Source: Geminicoccaceae bacterium (GTDB taxonomy: Bacteria; Pseudomonadota; Alphaproteobacteria; Geminicoccales; Geminicoccaceae). Taken from it: DNA of 64,000 nucleotides. The notes under the pieces are model-generated. The model was given only the letters and a program-made list of their open reading frames with translations. It ran no database searches and was not told the origin of the DNA. The position numbers and the translations under genes were made by a program. Below are positions 17,301 through 25,617 of this stretch, piece after piece. The stretch spans positions 124,001 to 188,000 of the forward strand of contig JANQPX010000018.1 in assembly GCA_028285265.1 (NCBI GenBank), read 5' to 3'. Within the stretch, counting starts at the first letter, position 1. The number at the start of each line of letters is the position of its first letter.

Positions 17301-17762
17301 ATGGCTGGGTTGATGCATGACGATTTGCTGGGGGTTTGTCAGGAAGGCTTGAGGCTCAAAGCTTCATGTCGCCGCCATTGCACGCAAACATCAACGGGCT
17401 CTTTTCTCAGCATCGCCATCATCGCTTTGTCGCTCTCAGCAGGATCCGTCACGGCTGAAGAGACTGTTGAATTTACTTGCAAGAGCGGCGATCTCGTTCG
17501 CCGTCTTGTCGTTGTCGAAACGAAACCCAGCACCGGTCAGTCCTGCGAGGTCGTCTATTGGAAAGATACAGAAGCCCCAGGTGTGCGACATGTTCTTTGG
17601 ACCGCCAAGCTGGATGCAGGCTACTGTTATTCGAAGGCGCTGGGCTTGGCGGGCAAACTCGGTGCTACGGGGTGGACATGCAACTCCGTTTCTTTGCCAT
17701 TTGACTCTTCCGAAGATCAGTCTCTGCTTGATCCCCTTCGGACGGACCTCTCTCGATCCTGA
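17301..17762 (+). CDS. Exported Cys-rich small protein, unknown
   Basis: The ATG at 17301 has GAGG six bases upstream. The protein has a long N-terminal region ending in a hydrophobic stretch (SIAIIALSLSAGSVTA-EE), which looks like a signal peptide with an extended n-region; a later start inside it is possible. The mature part has a CKSGDLVRRLVVVE opening, QSCEVVYWKD, LDAGYCYSKALGLAGKL and GWTC. This is a spacing of four cysteines seen in a family of uncharacterised alphaproteobacterial periplasmic proteins (two probable disulfides). It is not in an operon; a 7-bp inverted repeat at 17255-17279 lies just upstream. Confidence 0.6.
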   Translation: MAGLMHDDLLGVCQEGLRLKASCRRHCTQTSTGSFLSIAIIALSLSAGSVTAEETVEFTCKSGDLVRRLVVVETKPSTGQSCEVVYWKDTEAPGVRHVLWTAKLDAGYCYSKALGLAGKLGATGWTCNSVSLPFDSSEDQSLLDPLRTDLSRS

Positions 17763-18019
17763 GACCGCCCCCCTCCATCAGAGGCAAGGTCTGGACTTTC
17801 GATGGGCATGCGACGGCATGGAATGCTGACCCACGCCCCAAGAGCACCTGACTGGCAGGCCGCTTCCACCGGACCAAAGAAGCCAATTGAACAAAGCGTG
17901 TGGAGGCCTCTTGCGCCTTTGCTTATGGGCTGACCGGCATCTCGATCGTCGCCGCTCTTGACTTGCTATGCTCGCGACTGGCCGCCTATGGTTCTTTGAG
18001 GCGACGTTGGGGGAGTTCG

Positions 18020-18901
18020 ATGATCGACGCCAGAGAACCAGAGAAGCAGCGCCTGACAGTGCACGGCAAGACGATGGCCTATGTCGACCAAGGGAAGGGC
18101 GACCCAATCCTCTTGCTTCATGGCAATCCAACATCGTCGTATCTTTGGCGCAATATCATCCCTCACCTTCAACCGCTCGGACGATGCCTTGCGCCTGACC
18201 TCATTGGTATGGGCGATTCTGACAAGCTCGATGAAAGCGGGCCCGATCGATACCAGTTTGTTGAGCATCGCCATTATCTTGACGGTTTCCTCGACGCGCT
18301 CGGCATCAATAAGCGAGTAACGCTCGTCGTCCACGATTGGGGATCAGCGCTGGGATTTGACTGGGCCAACCGGCATCGAGACGCTGTCCTGGGCATTGCC
18401 TACATGGAGGCGGTCGTCCGGCCGATGACGTGGAACGAGTGGCCGGACGCTATCCAAAGTCTGTTTCAGGGATTCCGTTCGGAGGCCGGTGAGGGTTTGG
18501 TGCTGGAGAAGAACGTCTTTGTCGAGCGTGTGCTTCCGGGCTCGGTGCTTCGCGGGCTTACAGAAGCCGAAATGGCGGTGTATCGACGCCCCTTTCAGCA
18601 TCAAGGCGAAGATCGTCGACCGACACTCACCTGGCCTCGTCAAATCCCGCTTGGCGGCACGCCGACGGATGTCGTCGAGATTGTTCAATCCTATGCCGAC
18701 TGGTTGTCGACCAGCACTGAGCTGCCGAAACTGTTCATCAATGCCCAACCCGGCGCCATTTTAACCGGCGCACAACGCGACTTTTGCCGCACCTGGCCCA
18801 ATCAGACCGAAGTTACTGTTGCCGGTAGCCATTTCATCCAAGAAGACAGCCCGGATGATATCGGACACGCCATTGCCGGTTGGCGTCGCGGCATCGATTA
18901 G
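18020..18901 (+). CDS. Haloalkane dehalogenase (HLD-II-like)
   Basis: The ATG at 18020 follows GGGGGAG and gives 293 residues. The alpha/beta hydrolase nucleophile is Asp106 in [12 protein letters not shown], the catalytic acid fits Glu130 (AYMEAVVRP) and the base His271 ([14 protein letters not shown]). Halide-stabilising residues fit Asn36 in LLHGNPTSS and Trp107. These positions nearly coincide with those of the characterised subfamily II enzymes DhaA and LinB. The enzyme hydrolyses carbon-halogen bonds of haloalkanes in the cytosol. It stands alone, with no transporter or alcohol dehydrogenase beside it, so its natural substrate is unknown. The track start includes 40 unlikely upstream residues. 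Confidence 0.92.
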   Translation: MIDAREPEKQRLTVHGKTMAYVDQGKGDPILLLHGNPTSSYLWRNIIPHLQPLGRCLAPDLIGMGDSDKLDESGPDRYQFVEHRHYLDGFLDALGINKRVTLVVHDWGSALGFDWANRHRDAVLGIAYMEAVVRPMTWNEWPDAIQSLFQGFRSEAGEGLVLEKNVFVERVLPGSVLRGLTEAEMAVYRRPFQHQGEDRRPTLTWPRQIPLGGTPTDVVEIVQSYADWLSTSTELPKLFINAQPGAILTGAQRDFCRTWPNQTEVTVAGSHFIQEDSPDDIGHAIAGWRRGID

Positions 18902-19374
18902 CCTTAGCGCTGATGAGACGCCATTGTCGATCGCTTGATCTCATCACAGGATTCAGATTGTCGTGGATATGGCGGTGTTTGCCCCATCCGTTCACAGTGC
19001 TTGGCACGCTGATCGAAACGATGACACATACTCCAAGCCGAGCCTTCGCTCGAATATCAAACGTCAATCATGCCGGAGATGATGGAGCGGTCAGGATCTA
19101 GTGAGCCCAGTTATGGGTCGTCACGGCATTTGGGCCTTTGCGACTGTGGTCGAAGCGACGATCCATCGACATTTGGAATACGCAGAGGCTGAGATCGAGC
19201 CCGCCGATTGTTGGTTGGATGTCTTGGCCTTGATGGTTTCTAGGGCTACTGATGCTGTTATCTGCCTCTCGACATGGGGCGCCTCATCAAACGCGTTAGC
19301 AGCGTTGAAAGCCCTCTAGGCATGGAGCCAGATTTCGACCAACGCTGCGACGCTAGCTGGGATCGTCAGACGTT
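18902..19374. other. Intergenic region, no convincing gene
   Basis: The gap contains a 72-codon GTG-started ORF (19101..19319) with a weak alanine-rich end and no recognisable family. It is not called as a gene. No RNA motif or clear terminator was found. Confidence 0.35.
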
Positions 19375-20751
19375 TTGAACCCCCAGAATACAAGCAAAGT
19401 CGACGCTATATCCGATAACACGCCCGAAGATCGCACCTCAGCGCCCTCGCTGACTAAGGGTTCGATCTTAGGACATATAGCTCGTCTATCCGTGCCTGCA
19501 TCGATGGGTATGCTGTTCAATACGTTCTACAATTTGACCGATTTTTGGTTCGCTGGGTTACTCTCTGATCAGGCACTGGCGGGCATGTCGATCGCAGGCA
19601 GTGTCTTCTTCTTACTCCTGGCGATTGGCATTGGAATCCAAACCGGGACATCCGCAATCGTTGCGCCTGAGGTGGGTCGCAATCGATTGAGCGATGTCGC
19701 CGTTTGGATCGATCAGGCCTTCGGCCTTGGCATTCTTTTGAGCCTTATCACGATGGCAGCCGGCTGGTTCTTGGCCGACGATTTGGTGCTGCTGCTCGGC
19801 GCCGAACCTAGTATCGCACCTTTGGCGAATACCTACCTGACCGTCACACTGGCGGGCACCGCAGCCTTTGTCTTGTCGTTTGCCGCGGCAGGCGCACTTA
19901 TGGCCCTGGGGGATACAGCATCCAATCGGAATGCGTTGGTTGTCGGATTCTTTTTGAATTTTGTGCTCAATCCACTGCTGATGTTTGGCTTCGGTCTCGG
20001 GATAGCGGGCCTTGCTCTTGCAACGGTTCTCATCAAGGCAGGGACAGCGGCTTATTTGTTTTGGGTTTTGGCGCGACGTCTCGGCCGCTGGAACAAGCCG
20101 CGTGCCGACTTGATACGTTGGTGGCATCTGCTGCAACAGGTTTTGCCGGCCAGCATGAATATGTTGACCATCATTCTTGGAGGGTTCGTCTCCGTTGCGC
20201 TGGTTGGGCGTTTTGGCAGCGAGCACGTTGCTGGCTATGCCGTCGGCTTGAGACTCGAGCAAGTCTTGCTCTTGCCAGCCCTAGGTTTGAATAGTGCCGT
20301 GATGGCAATAGCGGGACAAAACTTCGGCGCGGGGAACGGATCGCGCGTGGCCGAAACCTACGATAGAGGTTTGCAGATTGGGCTGCTTATGGCAGCTATT
20401 TCGATCCCCATCATGGTCTTTTTCTCACCATTGATGCTTGGATTTTTCGCGGAAAGCCAAACGATTCGCGATACGGGCGCTGCCTATTTGAGGATCGACG
20501 CCATCGCCTTTTATGGCTACGTCGTGATCTTCCTGAGCGTCGCTTTGCTCCAATCCATCAAACAGCCTCTCTTCCCGATGGCTTTGGGGATCGCAAGGCA
20601 GCTCGTTGTTCCTGCAACGATCAACTACCTGCTCATTGTGGTCTGGGGTTACCCGATGATGGCGATCTTTTACACGATCGTCATCGTCGTGGTCATAAGC
20701 GCTATTGTTGCCCATCTCTATACGAGGCATCAGTTGCGCTTGTTGAGCTGA
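19375..20751 (+). CDS. MATE family efflux transporter
   Basis: The protein has 458 residues and about twelve transmembrane segments. The first half shows LSVPASMGMLFNTFYNLTDFWFAG and the conserved Asn/Gly-rich GALMALGDTASN segment. The second half repeats the pattern with QVLPASMNMLTIILGGF, VGLRLEQVLLLPALGLNSAVMAIAGQNFGAG. This fits the NorM/DinF-type MATE family, which exports cationic drugs or other organics against Na+ or H+. The start codon is TTG and no good ribosome site is visible; a GTG or later Met could be used. No regulator is adjacent. Confidence 0.92.
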   Translation: MNPQNTSKVDAISDNTPEDRTSAPSLTKGSILGHIARLSVPASMGMLFNTFYNLTDFWFAGLLSDQALAGMSIAGSVFFLLLAIGIGIQTGTSAIVAPEVGRNRLSDVAVWIDQAFGLGILLSLITMAAGWFLADDLVLLLGAEPSIAPLANTYLTVTLAGTAAFVLSFAAAGALMALGDTASNRNALVVGFFLNFVLNPLLMFGFGLGIAGLALATVLIKAGTAAYLFWVLARRLGRWNKPRADLIRWWHLLQQVLPASMNMLTIILGGFVSVALVGRFGSEHVAGYAVGLRLEQVLLLPALGLNSAVMAIAGQNFGAGNGSRVAETYDRGLQIGLLMAAISIPIMVFFSPLMLGFFAESQTIRDTGAAYLRIDAIAFYGYVVIFLSVALLQSIKQPLFPMALGIARQLVVPATINYLLIVVWGYPMMAIFYTIVIVVVISAIVAHLYTRHQLRLLS

Positions 20752-20815
20752 CGGGTGAGCGAACACGAGAGTTCGACGATAGCCTGGCGATCACCATCTT
20801 GTGTCAAGGCGTTAG

Positions 20816-20864
20816 GAAGCCAGCCTGAACGATGCAGGGGGACGCAACAGTTCAGGCTGGCTTC
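20816..20864. terminator. 15-bp perfect stem-loop between converging genes
   Basis: GAAGCCAGCCTGAAC and GTTCAGGCTGGCTTC form a perfect 15-bp inverted repeat with a 19-base loop, about 65 bp after the MATE stop and about 135 bp past the MCP end. The stem is strong and symmetric, but no T-run follows on either strand. It may terminate transcription from both sides, or be a mobile/repetitive extragenic element. Confidence 0.5.
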
Positions 20865-20998
20865 TCCGTCTAGGCCACGACCAAACCTAGTGATGAATTG
20901 TTAAAGAAAGGTTGCCTGACACACACCAGGTCGTGGGCCTGTTACGTACCTCCATCGTCGATCGAAAGAGACCCAAAGGGCATGTTCGTCCGGATCGG

Positions 20999-23900
20999 CT
21001 ATGCTGCGACATTCGCGTTGTCCGACGCGCGTGCCGAAGCACGTGATGTCGCTTCAACCGACGTTTGCGATTCGGTCCCTTCGGTTTGAAAATAAGCCAT
21101 GAGTGTCTTGAGCTTGATCGACTGATCGCTCAACGCACGAGCAGCAGCCGTGCTCTCCTCAACAAGCGCTGAATTCTGCTGTGTCATCTCATCCATGCTA
21201 CCAATGGATCGACTAATTTCTTGAACGCCGTTGGCCTGTTCTTGGGAAGCGCTCGCGATATCACGAACGATAGCGGTCGCTTTATTAATGGCTTCAACAA
21301 TGTCGCCAAGAGCCTCGCCGGTTTCATTGACCAGCTGCACACCCCCATTCACTTGGACATTACTACTTTGAATGAGCACCTTAATGTCTGAGGACGCTTG
21401 CGCCGACCGCTGAGCAAGTTGGCGAACCTCTTGCGCCACAACCGCGAATCCCTTGCCTGCCTCCCCTGCCCGAGCAGCTTCTACACTTGCATTGAGCGCC
21501 AGCAGGTTTGTTTGAAAGGCAATCTCGTCGATAACGCCGATGATGTCGCTTATCTCCTTGGCCGAGCCCTCGATACCTGTCATCGCTTCGACAGCCCGCT
21601 TCACAATACTGCCACCAGCTTCGGCCGCCTGACTCGCAGCAGCTGCCAACGCATTGGCTTCATTGGCATTCTCTGCATTCTGCTTAACGGTGGCTGCAAG
21701 TTCGTGGGTTGATGCCGCCGTCTCTTCGAGATTGGCTGCTGCGCGTTCGGTGCGCTCGGAAAGATCACTGGTGCCGCTGCTTATCTCTTGGGCGGCATTG
21801 CCAACTTCACCGGTTGCCATTTGAATCTGTGCGACGACGTCACCAAGCTGATCAGCGGTCTGGTTGGCGTTTTCTTTAAGTTCGGCGAGAGAGCCTTCAT
21901 AGTTCTTGTGGATGCGCCGCGTAAGATCGCCTTTTGCCAATGATGCAAGCATCTGTCCAAGATCAGATGTTGCACCATCGACCAATTCTGCCAAATGATT
22001 GATGCCAGCTGCGAGGTCGGCCATGGTGCCTTCGACGCCTTTGGTCTCGACTCGCTTTGAGAAGTCGCCAGCATTCGCTGCATTGACAACCGAGCCAATC
22101 GCCTGCCTGAGCTGACGTTCATCGGTCTCATCTTGCCATTGCAGGACGGAACCAAGTCGTCGATCATCTGGCCCCCTAACCGGACTCGCCGCAAAGGAGA
22201 GGTAACGATTGCCGATCGTCAAGGATTGGCGGCAGGGTCCATCGAGTTGTTCGATCGTTGTCTTGAAATCACTATTTGAGTGATAGACAAAATCCAGCCC
22301 CCGACCGACAAGATAGTATGGATCAAAGTCCGGTACTTCCTTTCTGATGTCGGCTTGGGCCGTCATGAGCATCTGCGTGAGGCGCTCGTTGACATAAATG
22401 ACTTGATGCCTTTCGTCCGTCACCAAAACGGGTGAATCAGCGCTATCAAGCGCGAGTTTAATGCGCGTCGCCTCGATCGCCTGTTCATGGATGATACCCA
22501 GCGAACGCGCGAGTGCGCCGAGTTCGTCATTGCGGTCCGAACCTGACAAGACGACGTTCTCGCCCCGCGCCAAACGACCAACACTACGGCTGATCTCACG
22601 AAGAGGTTTGACAATGTTCGGTCCGACGTAGAGCGTCACCACGGCACCGGCAATGGCCAAGGAGCAAAGCGATAGGATGGCTAAAAGCCATCGGCCGTTG
22701 GTGATCGCTGCTTGGACAGCATCGCTACTATTGTGGACATCGGTATAGGCCAACCCAACAACTTCATTGACGGCCTGGGTTAGCCGGTCGGCAATGTCGG
22801 CCGTTAGTTCGACATCGGCTTGCTGCCTTCGCCAGATATCGAGTTCGGCGCTTCGCATCTCGACGACCGCTTCTGATCCCGCTGTCCTTGCTAACAACGG
22901 CTCCAGCCGTCCGCTAAGCTCCTGTTGCGCCTCTTCGGTCAGCCGGAGCATGCCCCGATAGACCTCAAGATGTTCGGTCGCGGCGTTGATCTGCTCGACG
23001 AGCGGTCCCAGTGCCGCATCATCCTGCTCCATGGATGCCTGATGCAGCAGACCAGCGAGCCAATTTGCATCCGCAGCGATGCCGAGCAGCCCTTGAAGAT
23101 TGCCGACGGAGTGATCAATCAGCTGATTGATTGTTTTAGCATTATCGGTAACCGCCGATTCGCTAAGAATGATGAGATCGAAACTTGCTTCGTCGACGAT
23201 GGGCGCCAGGAGATGCAGGATCGCCTCTCGAGGCCCATAAACACGCCTCGCCCAATCCAGTGGATCGATGTGCTTATCATCGCCACGTTTGAACGAGCTC
23301 TGTCGAGACGCAAAAATGCCATCCGGACCATCGCCTAACGCCGTGAGGGCGAGGACAGGTTCGTCCAGCGTCGTGATCGTGCCGTCTTCATTCAGAATCG
23401 CCAATTGTTCGTCAACACCGGCCTTAGCAGCCTCGAATCGATCGGCAGCCGCCGCAAGGGTGCCCTGATCTTGGGCAACCGCAGCTTCAATCAAGATACT
23501 CGCTAAAAGATTGACTTCAGCTTTTAGCGTCAATGCAGACTGTAAGCGATTAACGCCGTCGGTCATGAGCGATTCGATTTGGTTGCCTAGGCTATCTGTC
23601 GTGCTTTCGGTTTCGATGACGAGTTCAAAGCTGGCATCATCGATCTGGGGAACGAGCCAATTTGTCAGATTGCTATGGTCTTCGGTAATGGTTGCAATCG
23701 TGACGTCCCGTTGATCGGCCGCTTGGAGCCGCTCGAGAACATGGTCAGAGAGACCTTGAAGAGCGTTAAAGAGGTCGCGCTTAAGCGTCTGGATCGCAAC
23801 GATCTTTGCTTCTGGAATCGCGGACTCAGCCATGCCATCGAGGATTTTTTGCATATCCTCATTATAACTTTGGATCTCGGCCGTTGCGGCGGCATGATGG

Positions 23901-24145
23901 GCTTGGTTCGAAGCACTTGCCATGGTCGACGCAGACGAGCGCAAGGCCGTCGCTTGCTCGACCATATGAAATGCGTTTGCCATGGCGGGAACGCTTTCTT
24001 CGCTCACTTTGAGCGAAGCAGACTCAATACTGTCGTAGGAGAGAATACCGACGCCTCCGGCAAGGACTGTGGTCAGCGCAACCAGTCCGAAGGACAGCAT
24101 CAGGCGCCCCTTAATGCCGAGGCCCTTTTTGTTGCTGCTTGTCAT
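20999..24145 (-). CDS. Methyl-accepting chemotaxis protein with TorS-like sensor and PAS
   Basis: The protein has 1048 residues, about twice the normal MCP length. TM1 is at about 14-36. A long helical periplasmic region follows (37-485), containing two related modules (LVPQIDDASFELVIETE near 163 and LAPIVDEASFDLIILSE near 312). TM2 is near 485-510, followed by HAMP, a PAS domain (ALDSADSPVLVTDERHQVIY, about 562-675), a second HAMP-like stretch, and the MCP signalling domain. The hairpin tip EIAFQTNLLALNASVEAARA is near 872. The start VALTTV-type TM1 plus the VPAMANAFHM segment resemble TorS. It signals to CheA/CheW. The adjacent binding protein is a likely ligand carrier. No CheR-binding pentapeptide ends the chain. 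Confidence 0.92.
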   Translation of the reverse strand: MTSSNKKGLGIKGRLMLSFGLVALTTVLAGGVGILSYDSIESASLKVSEESVPAMANAFHMVEQATALRSSASTMASASNQAHHAAATAEIQSYNEDMQKILDGMAESAIPEAKIVAIQTLKRDLFNALQGLSDHVLERLQAADQRDVTIATITEDHSNLTNWLVPQIDDASFELVIETESTTDSLGNQIESLMTDGVNRLQSALTLKAEVNLLASILIEAAVAQDQGTLAAAADRFEAAKAGVDEQLAILNEDGTITTLDEPVLALTALGDGPDGIFASRQSSFKRGDDKHIDPLDWARRVYGPREAILHLLAPIVDEASFDLIILSESAVTDNAKTINQLIDHSVGNLQGLLGIAADANWLAGLLHQASMEQDDAALGPLVEQINAATEHLEVYRGMLRLTEEAQQELSGRLEPLLARTAGSEAVVEMRSAELDIWRRQQADVELTADIADRLTQAVNEVVGLAYTDVHNSSDAVQAAITNGRWLLAILSLCSLAIAGAVVTLYVGPNIVKPLREISRSVGRLARGENVVLSGSDRNDELGALARSLGIIHEQAIEATRIKLALDSADSPVLVTDERHQVIYVNERLTQMLMTAQADIRKEVPDFDPYYLVGRGLDFVYHSNSDFKTTIEQLDGPCRQSLTIGNRYLSFAASPVRGPDDRRLGSVLQWQDETDERQLRQAIGSVVNAANAGDFSKRVETKGVEGTMADLAAGINHLAELVDGATSDLGQMLASLAKGDLTRRIHKNYEGSLAELKENANQTADQLGDVVAQIQMATGEVGNAAQEISSGTSDLSERTERAAANLEETAASTHELAATVKQNAENANEANALAAAASQAAEAGGSIVKRAVEAMTGIEGSAKEISDIIGVIDEIAFQTNLLALNASVEAARAGEAGKGFAVVAQEVRQLAQRSAQASSDIKVLIQSSNVQVNGGVQLVNETGEALGDIVEAINKATAIVRDIASASQEQANGVQEISRSIGSMDEMTQQNSALVEESTAAARALSDQSIKLKTLMAYFQTEGTESQTSVEATSRASARASDNANVAA

Positions 24146-24246
24146 CGCTTCTAAACCTTTATCCCAATGGCAATGCCGTTGAAGTCCGACCCATCGAATT
24201 CAGAAAATCTGGCAGATGATGGCACGTGACCAAATAAGACTGTTAA

Positions 24247-24280
24247 AACCCGCCCCGGTCTTAATCTGCCGAGGCGGGTT
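24247..24280 (-). terminator. Factor-independent terminator after the binding-protein gene
   Basis: On the minus strand AACCCGCC and GGCGGGTT form an 8-bp GC-rich stem with an 18-base loop, followed by TTTAACAG. It starts a few bases after the periplasmic binding-protein stop. It separates that gene from the MCP, so the MCP probably has its own promoter in the remaining 100 bp. Confidence 0.65.
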
Positions 24281-24285
24281 CTAAA

Positions 24286-25461
24286 TCAGCTGGTTGGGCT
24301 CAAACGATCGACGGCACGGAAGCTTCCGTCGGACTGGATAACGGTCAAGAAGACCTGATCCGATCCCTGATTGTCGTCAGGACCGAAGGCCAACTGGACG
24401 CCGCCCAAAGAGAACTGGCCAAGATTGGCGACTGTCTTCAAGAAGTTGGCTCGAGTGAAGCTGCCGCCCATCTTCTCAAGGGCCATAACGGTGAGACGAC
24501 CGACCAAATAGCCTTCGAGGGAGACAAAACCCGGTTCGGCATTGCCATCGACAGCGCGGAGCGCATCTTGATACTGCGCCACGGCCGGGATCGATCGATC
24601 CCAAGGAAATGGCACGACCTGCGTTATGACCACGCCAGTACCGTCATCTCCAAGCTCTTTGGCGAGTGCCTTTGAACCGACAAACGAGATATTGACGAAG
24701 GTCGCATCAATACCGGTCTTTTTGGCGAGCTTGATAAATGCGGCAATCGGCTTGTAGGCGCCGACCATGACAACGGAGTCCGGCTTCGCTTTGCGAATCT
24801 TGAGCACAGCGGATTTGACGGCGGTGGTATTGCGCTTGTAGGTGCCCTCAGCGACTAACGACATGCCGCGCTTTTCCAGGGCCTTGGTTACGCCGGCAAG
24901 ACCGACACGACCAAAGGAGTCGTCCTGATAAAGGATGGCGATACGTTTGTGTCCCAGATCCTCGGTGAGGTGCTTGACCCAAGCCTCAGTCTCCTGCCCG
25001 TAGGTCGCACGATAATTGACGATGTTGCCGTGGCTAGCGTCTCGGAGAAAACCAGCACCAGTGAATGGGCCGATGAAGGGAACTTTGGCATCGGTTGCGA
25101 TCGGCTGGACTGCCTTCGATGTTGGCGTGCCAACTTCGCCGATGAGGGCAAAGACGTTATCCTGATCGATCAACTTTCTGGTGTTGTCGATCGCTCGATC
25201 TGGCTCATAACCGTCGTCATAGCTCTTGAGCTCAAGCTTGCGCCCGGCCACACCGCCATTGCGATTGGCTTCCTCAAAGGCGGCCAGAATGCCAGCCTGC
25301 ATACCTTGTCCAAGAGCGGAAGCGGGACCGCCAAGCGCGGTCGATTGGCCAAACAGGATCTTATCATTCGTAACGCCTGGCTCGGCTGCTGCTGTATTGG
25401 CAGCAACGCATGCGAGCATCGCTGCGAATGGCACAGCGATTAACTTAGACTTCGGCAGCAT
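24286..25461 (-). CDS. LIV-type periplasmic substrate-binding protein
   Basis: The protein has 391 residues with a signal peptide (MLPKSKL, then a hydrophobic run ending AAA-EPG). The mature protein matches the branched-chain-amino-acid binding family (Peripla_BP_6). It shows ILFGQSTALGGPASALGQGM at the ligand loop, AFEEANRNGGVAGRKLEL, ALIGEVGTPTSKAVQPIA, VPFIGPFTGAGFLRD and IAILYQDDSFGRVGL. No ABC permease or ATPase genes accompany it. Instead it lies between an MCP and a histidine kinase that share one type of sensor domain. This suggests it works as a receptor partner, as TorT does for TorS, rather than in uptake. Its ligand is unknown. Confidence 0.9.
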   Translation of the reverse strand: MLPKSKLIAVPFAAMLACVAANTAAAEPGVTNDKILFGQSTALGGPASALGQGMQAGILAAFEEANRNGGVAGRKLELKSYDDGYEPDRAIDNTRKLIDQDNVFALIGEVGTPTSKAVQPIATDAKVPFIGPFTGAGFLRDASHGNIVNYRATYGQETEAWVKHLTEDLGHKRIAILYQDDSFGRVGLAGVTKALEKRGMSLVAEGTYKRNTTAVKSAVLKIRKAKPDSVVMVGAYKPIAAFIKLAKKTGIDATFVNISFVGSKALAKELGDDGTGVVITQVVPFPWDRSIPAVAQYQDALRAVDGNAEPGFVSLEGYLVGRLTVMALEKMGGSFTRANFLKTVANLGQFSLGGVQLAFGPDDNQGSDQVFLTVIQSDGSFRAVDRLSPTS

Positions 25462-25617
25462 GGGTTCCCTTTCGGTTGAAGGTGGCTGAGTCTGCTATAC
25501 AGAAAAGCCATTCAGGAAAGGTGAATCCCACGCTTCCAAGTTCGCGTCTTTGTTAAGATTCCAGCAACCTAAAAGCAATAGATTGACATCTTGATTGTCG
25601 CGACCGGATTCTCATGA

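Noticed and set aside
19101-19319. 72-codon GTG-started ORF between dehalogenase and MATE genes
   Set aside because: No known domain and weak start; could be chance.
18903-19374. Looked for tRNA, attachment sites or small RNA in this and the other long gaps
   Set aside because: No cloverleaf, direct-repeat att sites or strong RNA motif could be recognised by eye.
19612-20262. 216-codon minus ORF over the MATE exporter
   Set aside because: Highly polar shadow frame; the plus-strand MATE protein is clear.
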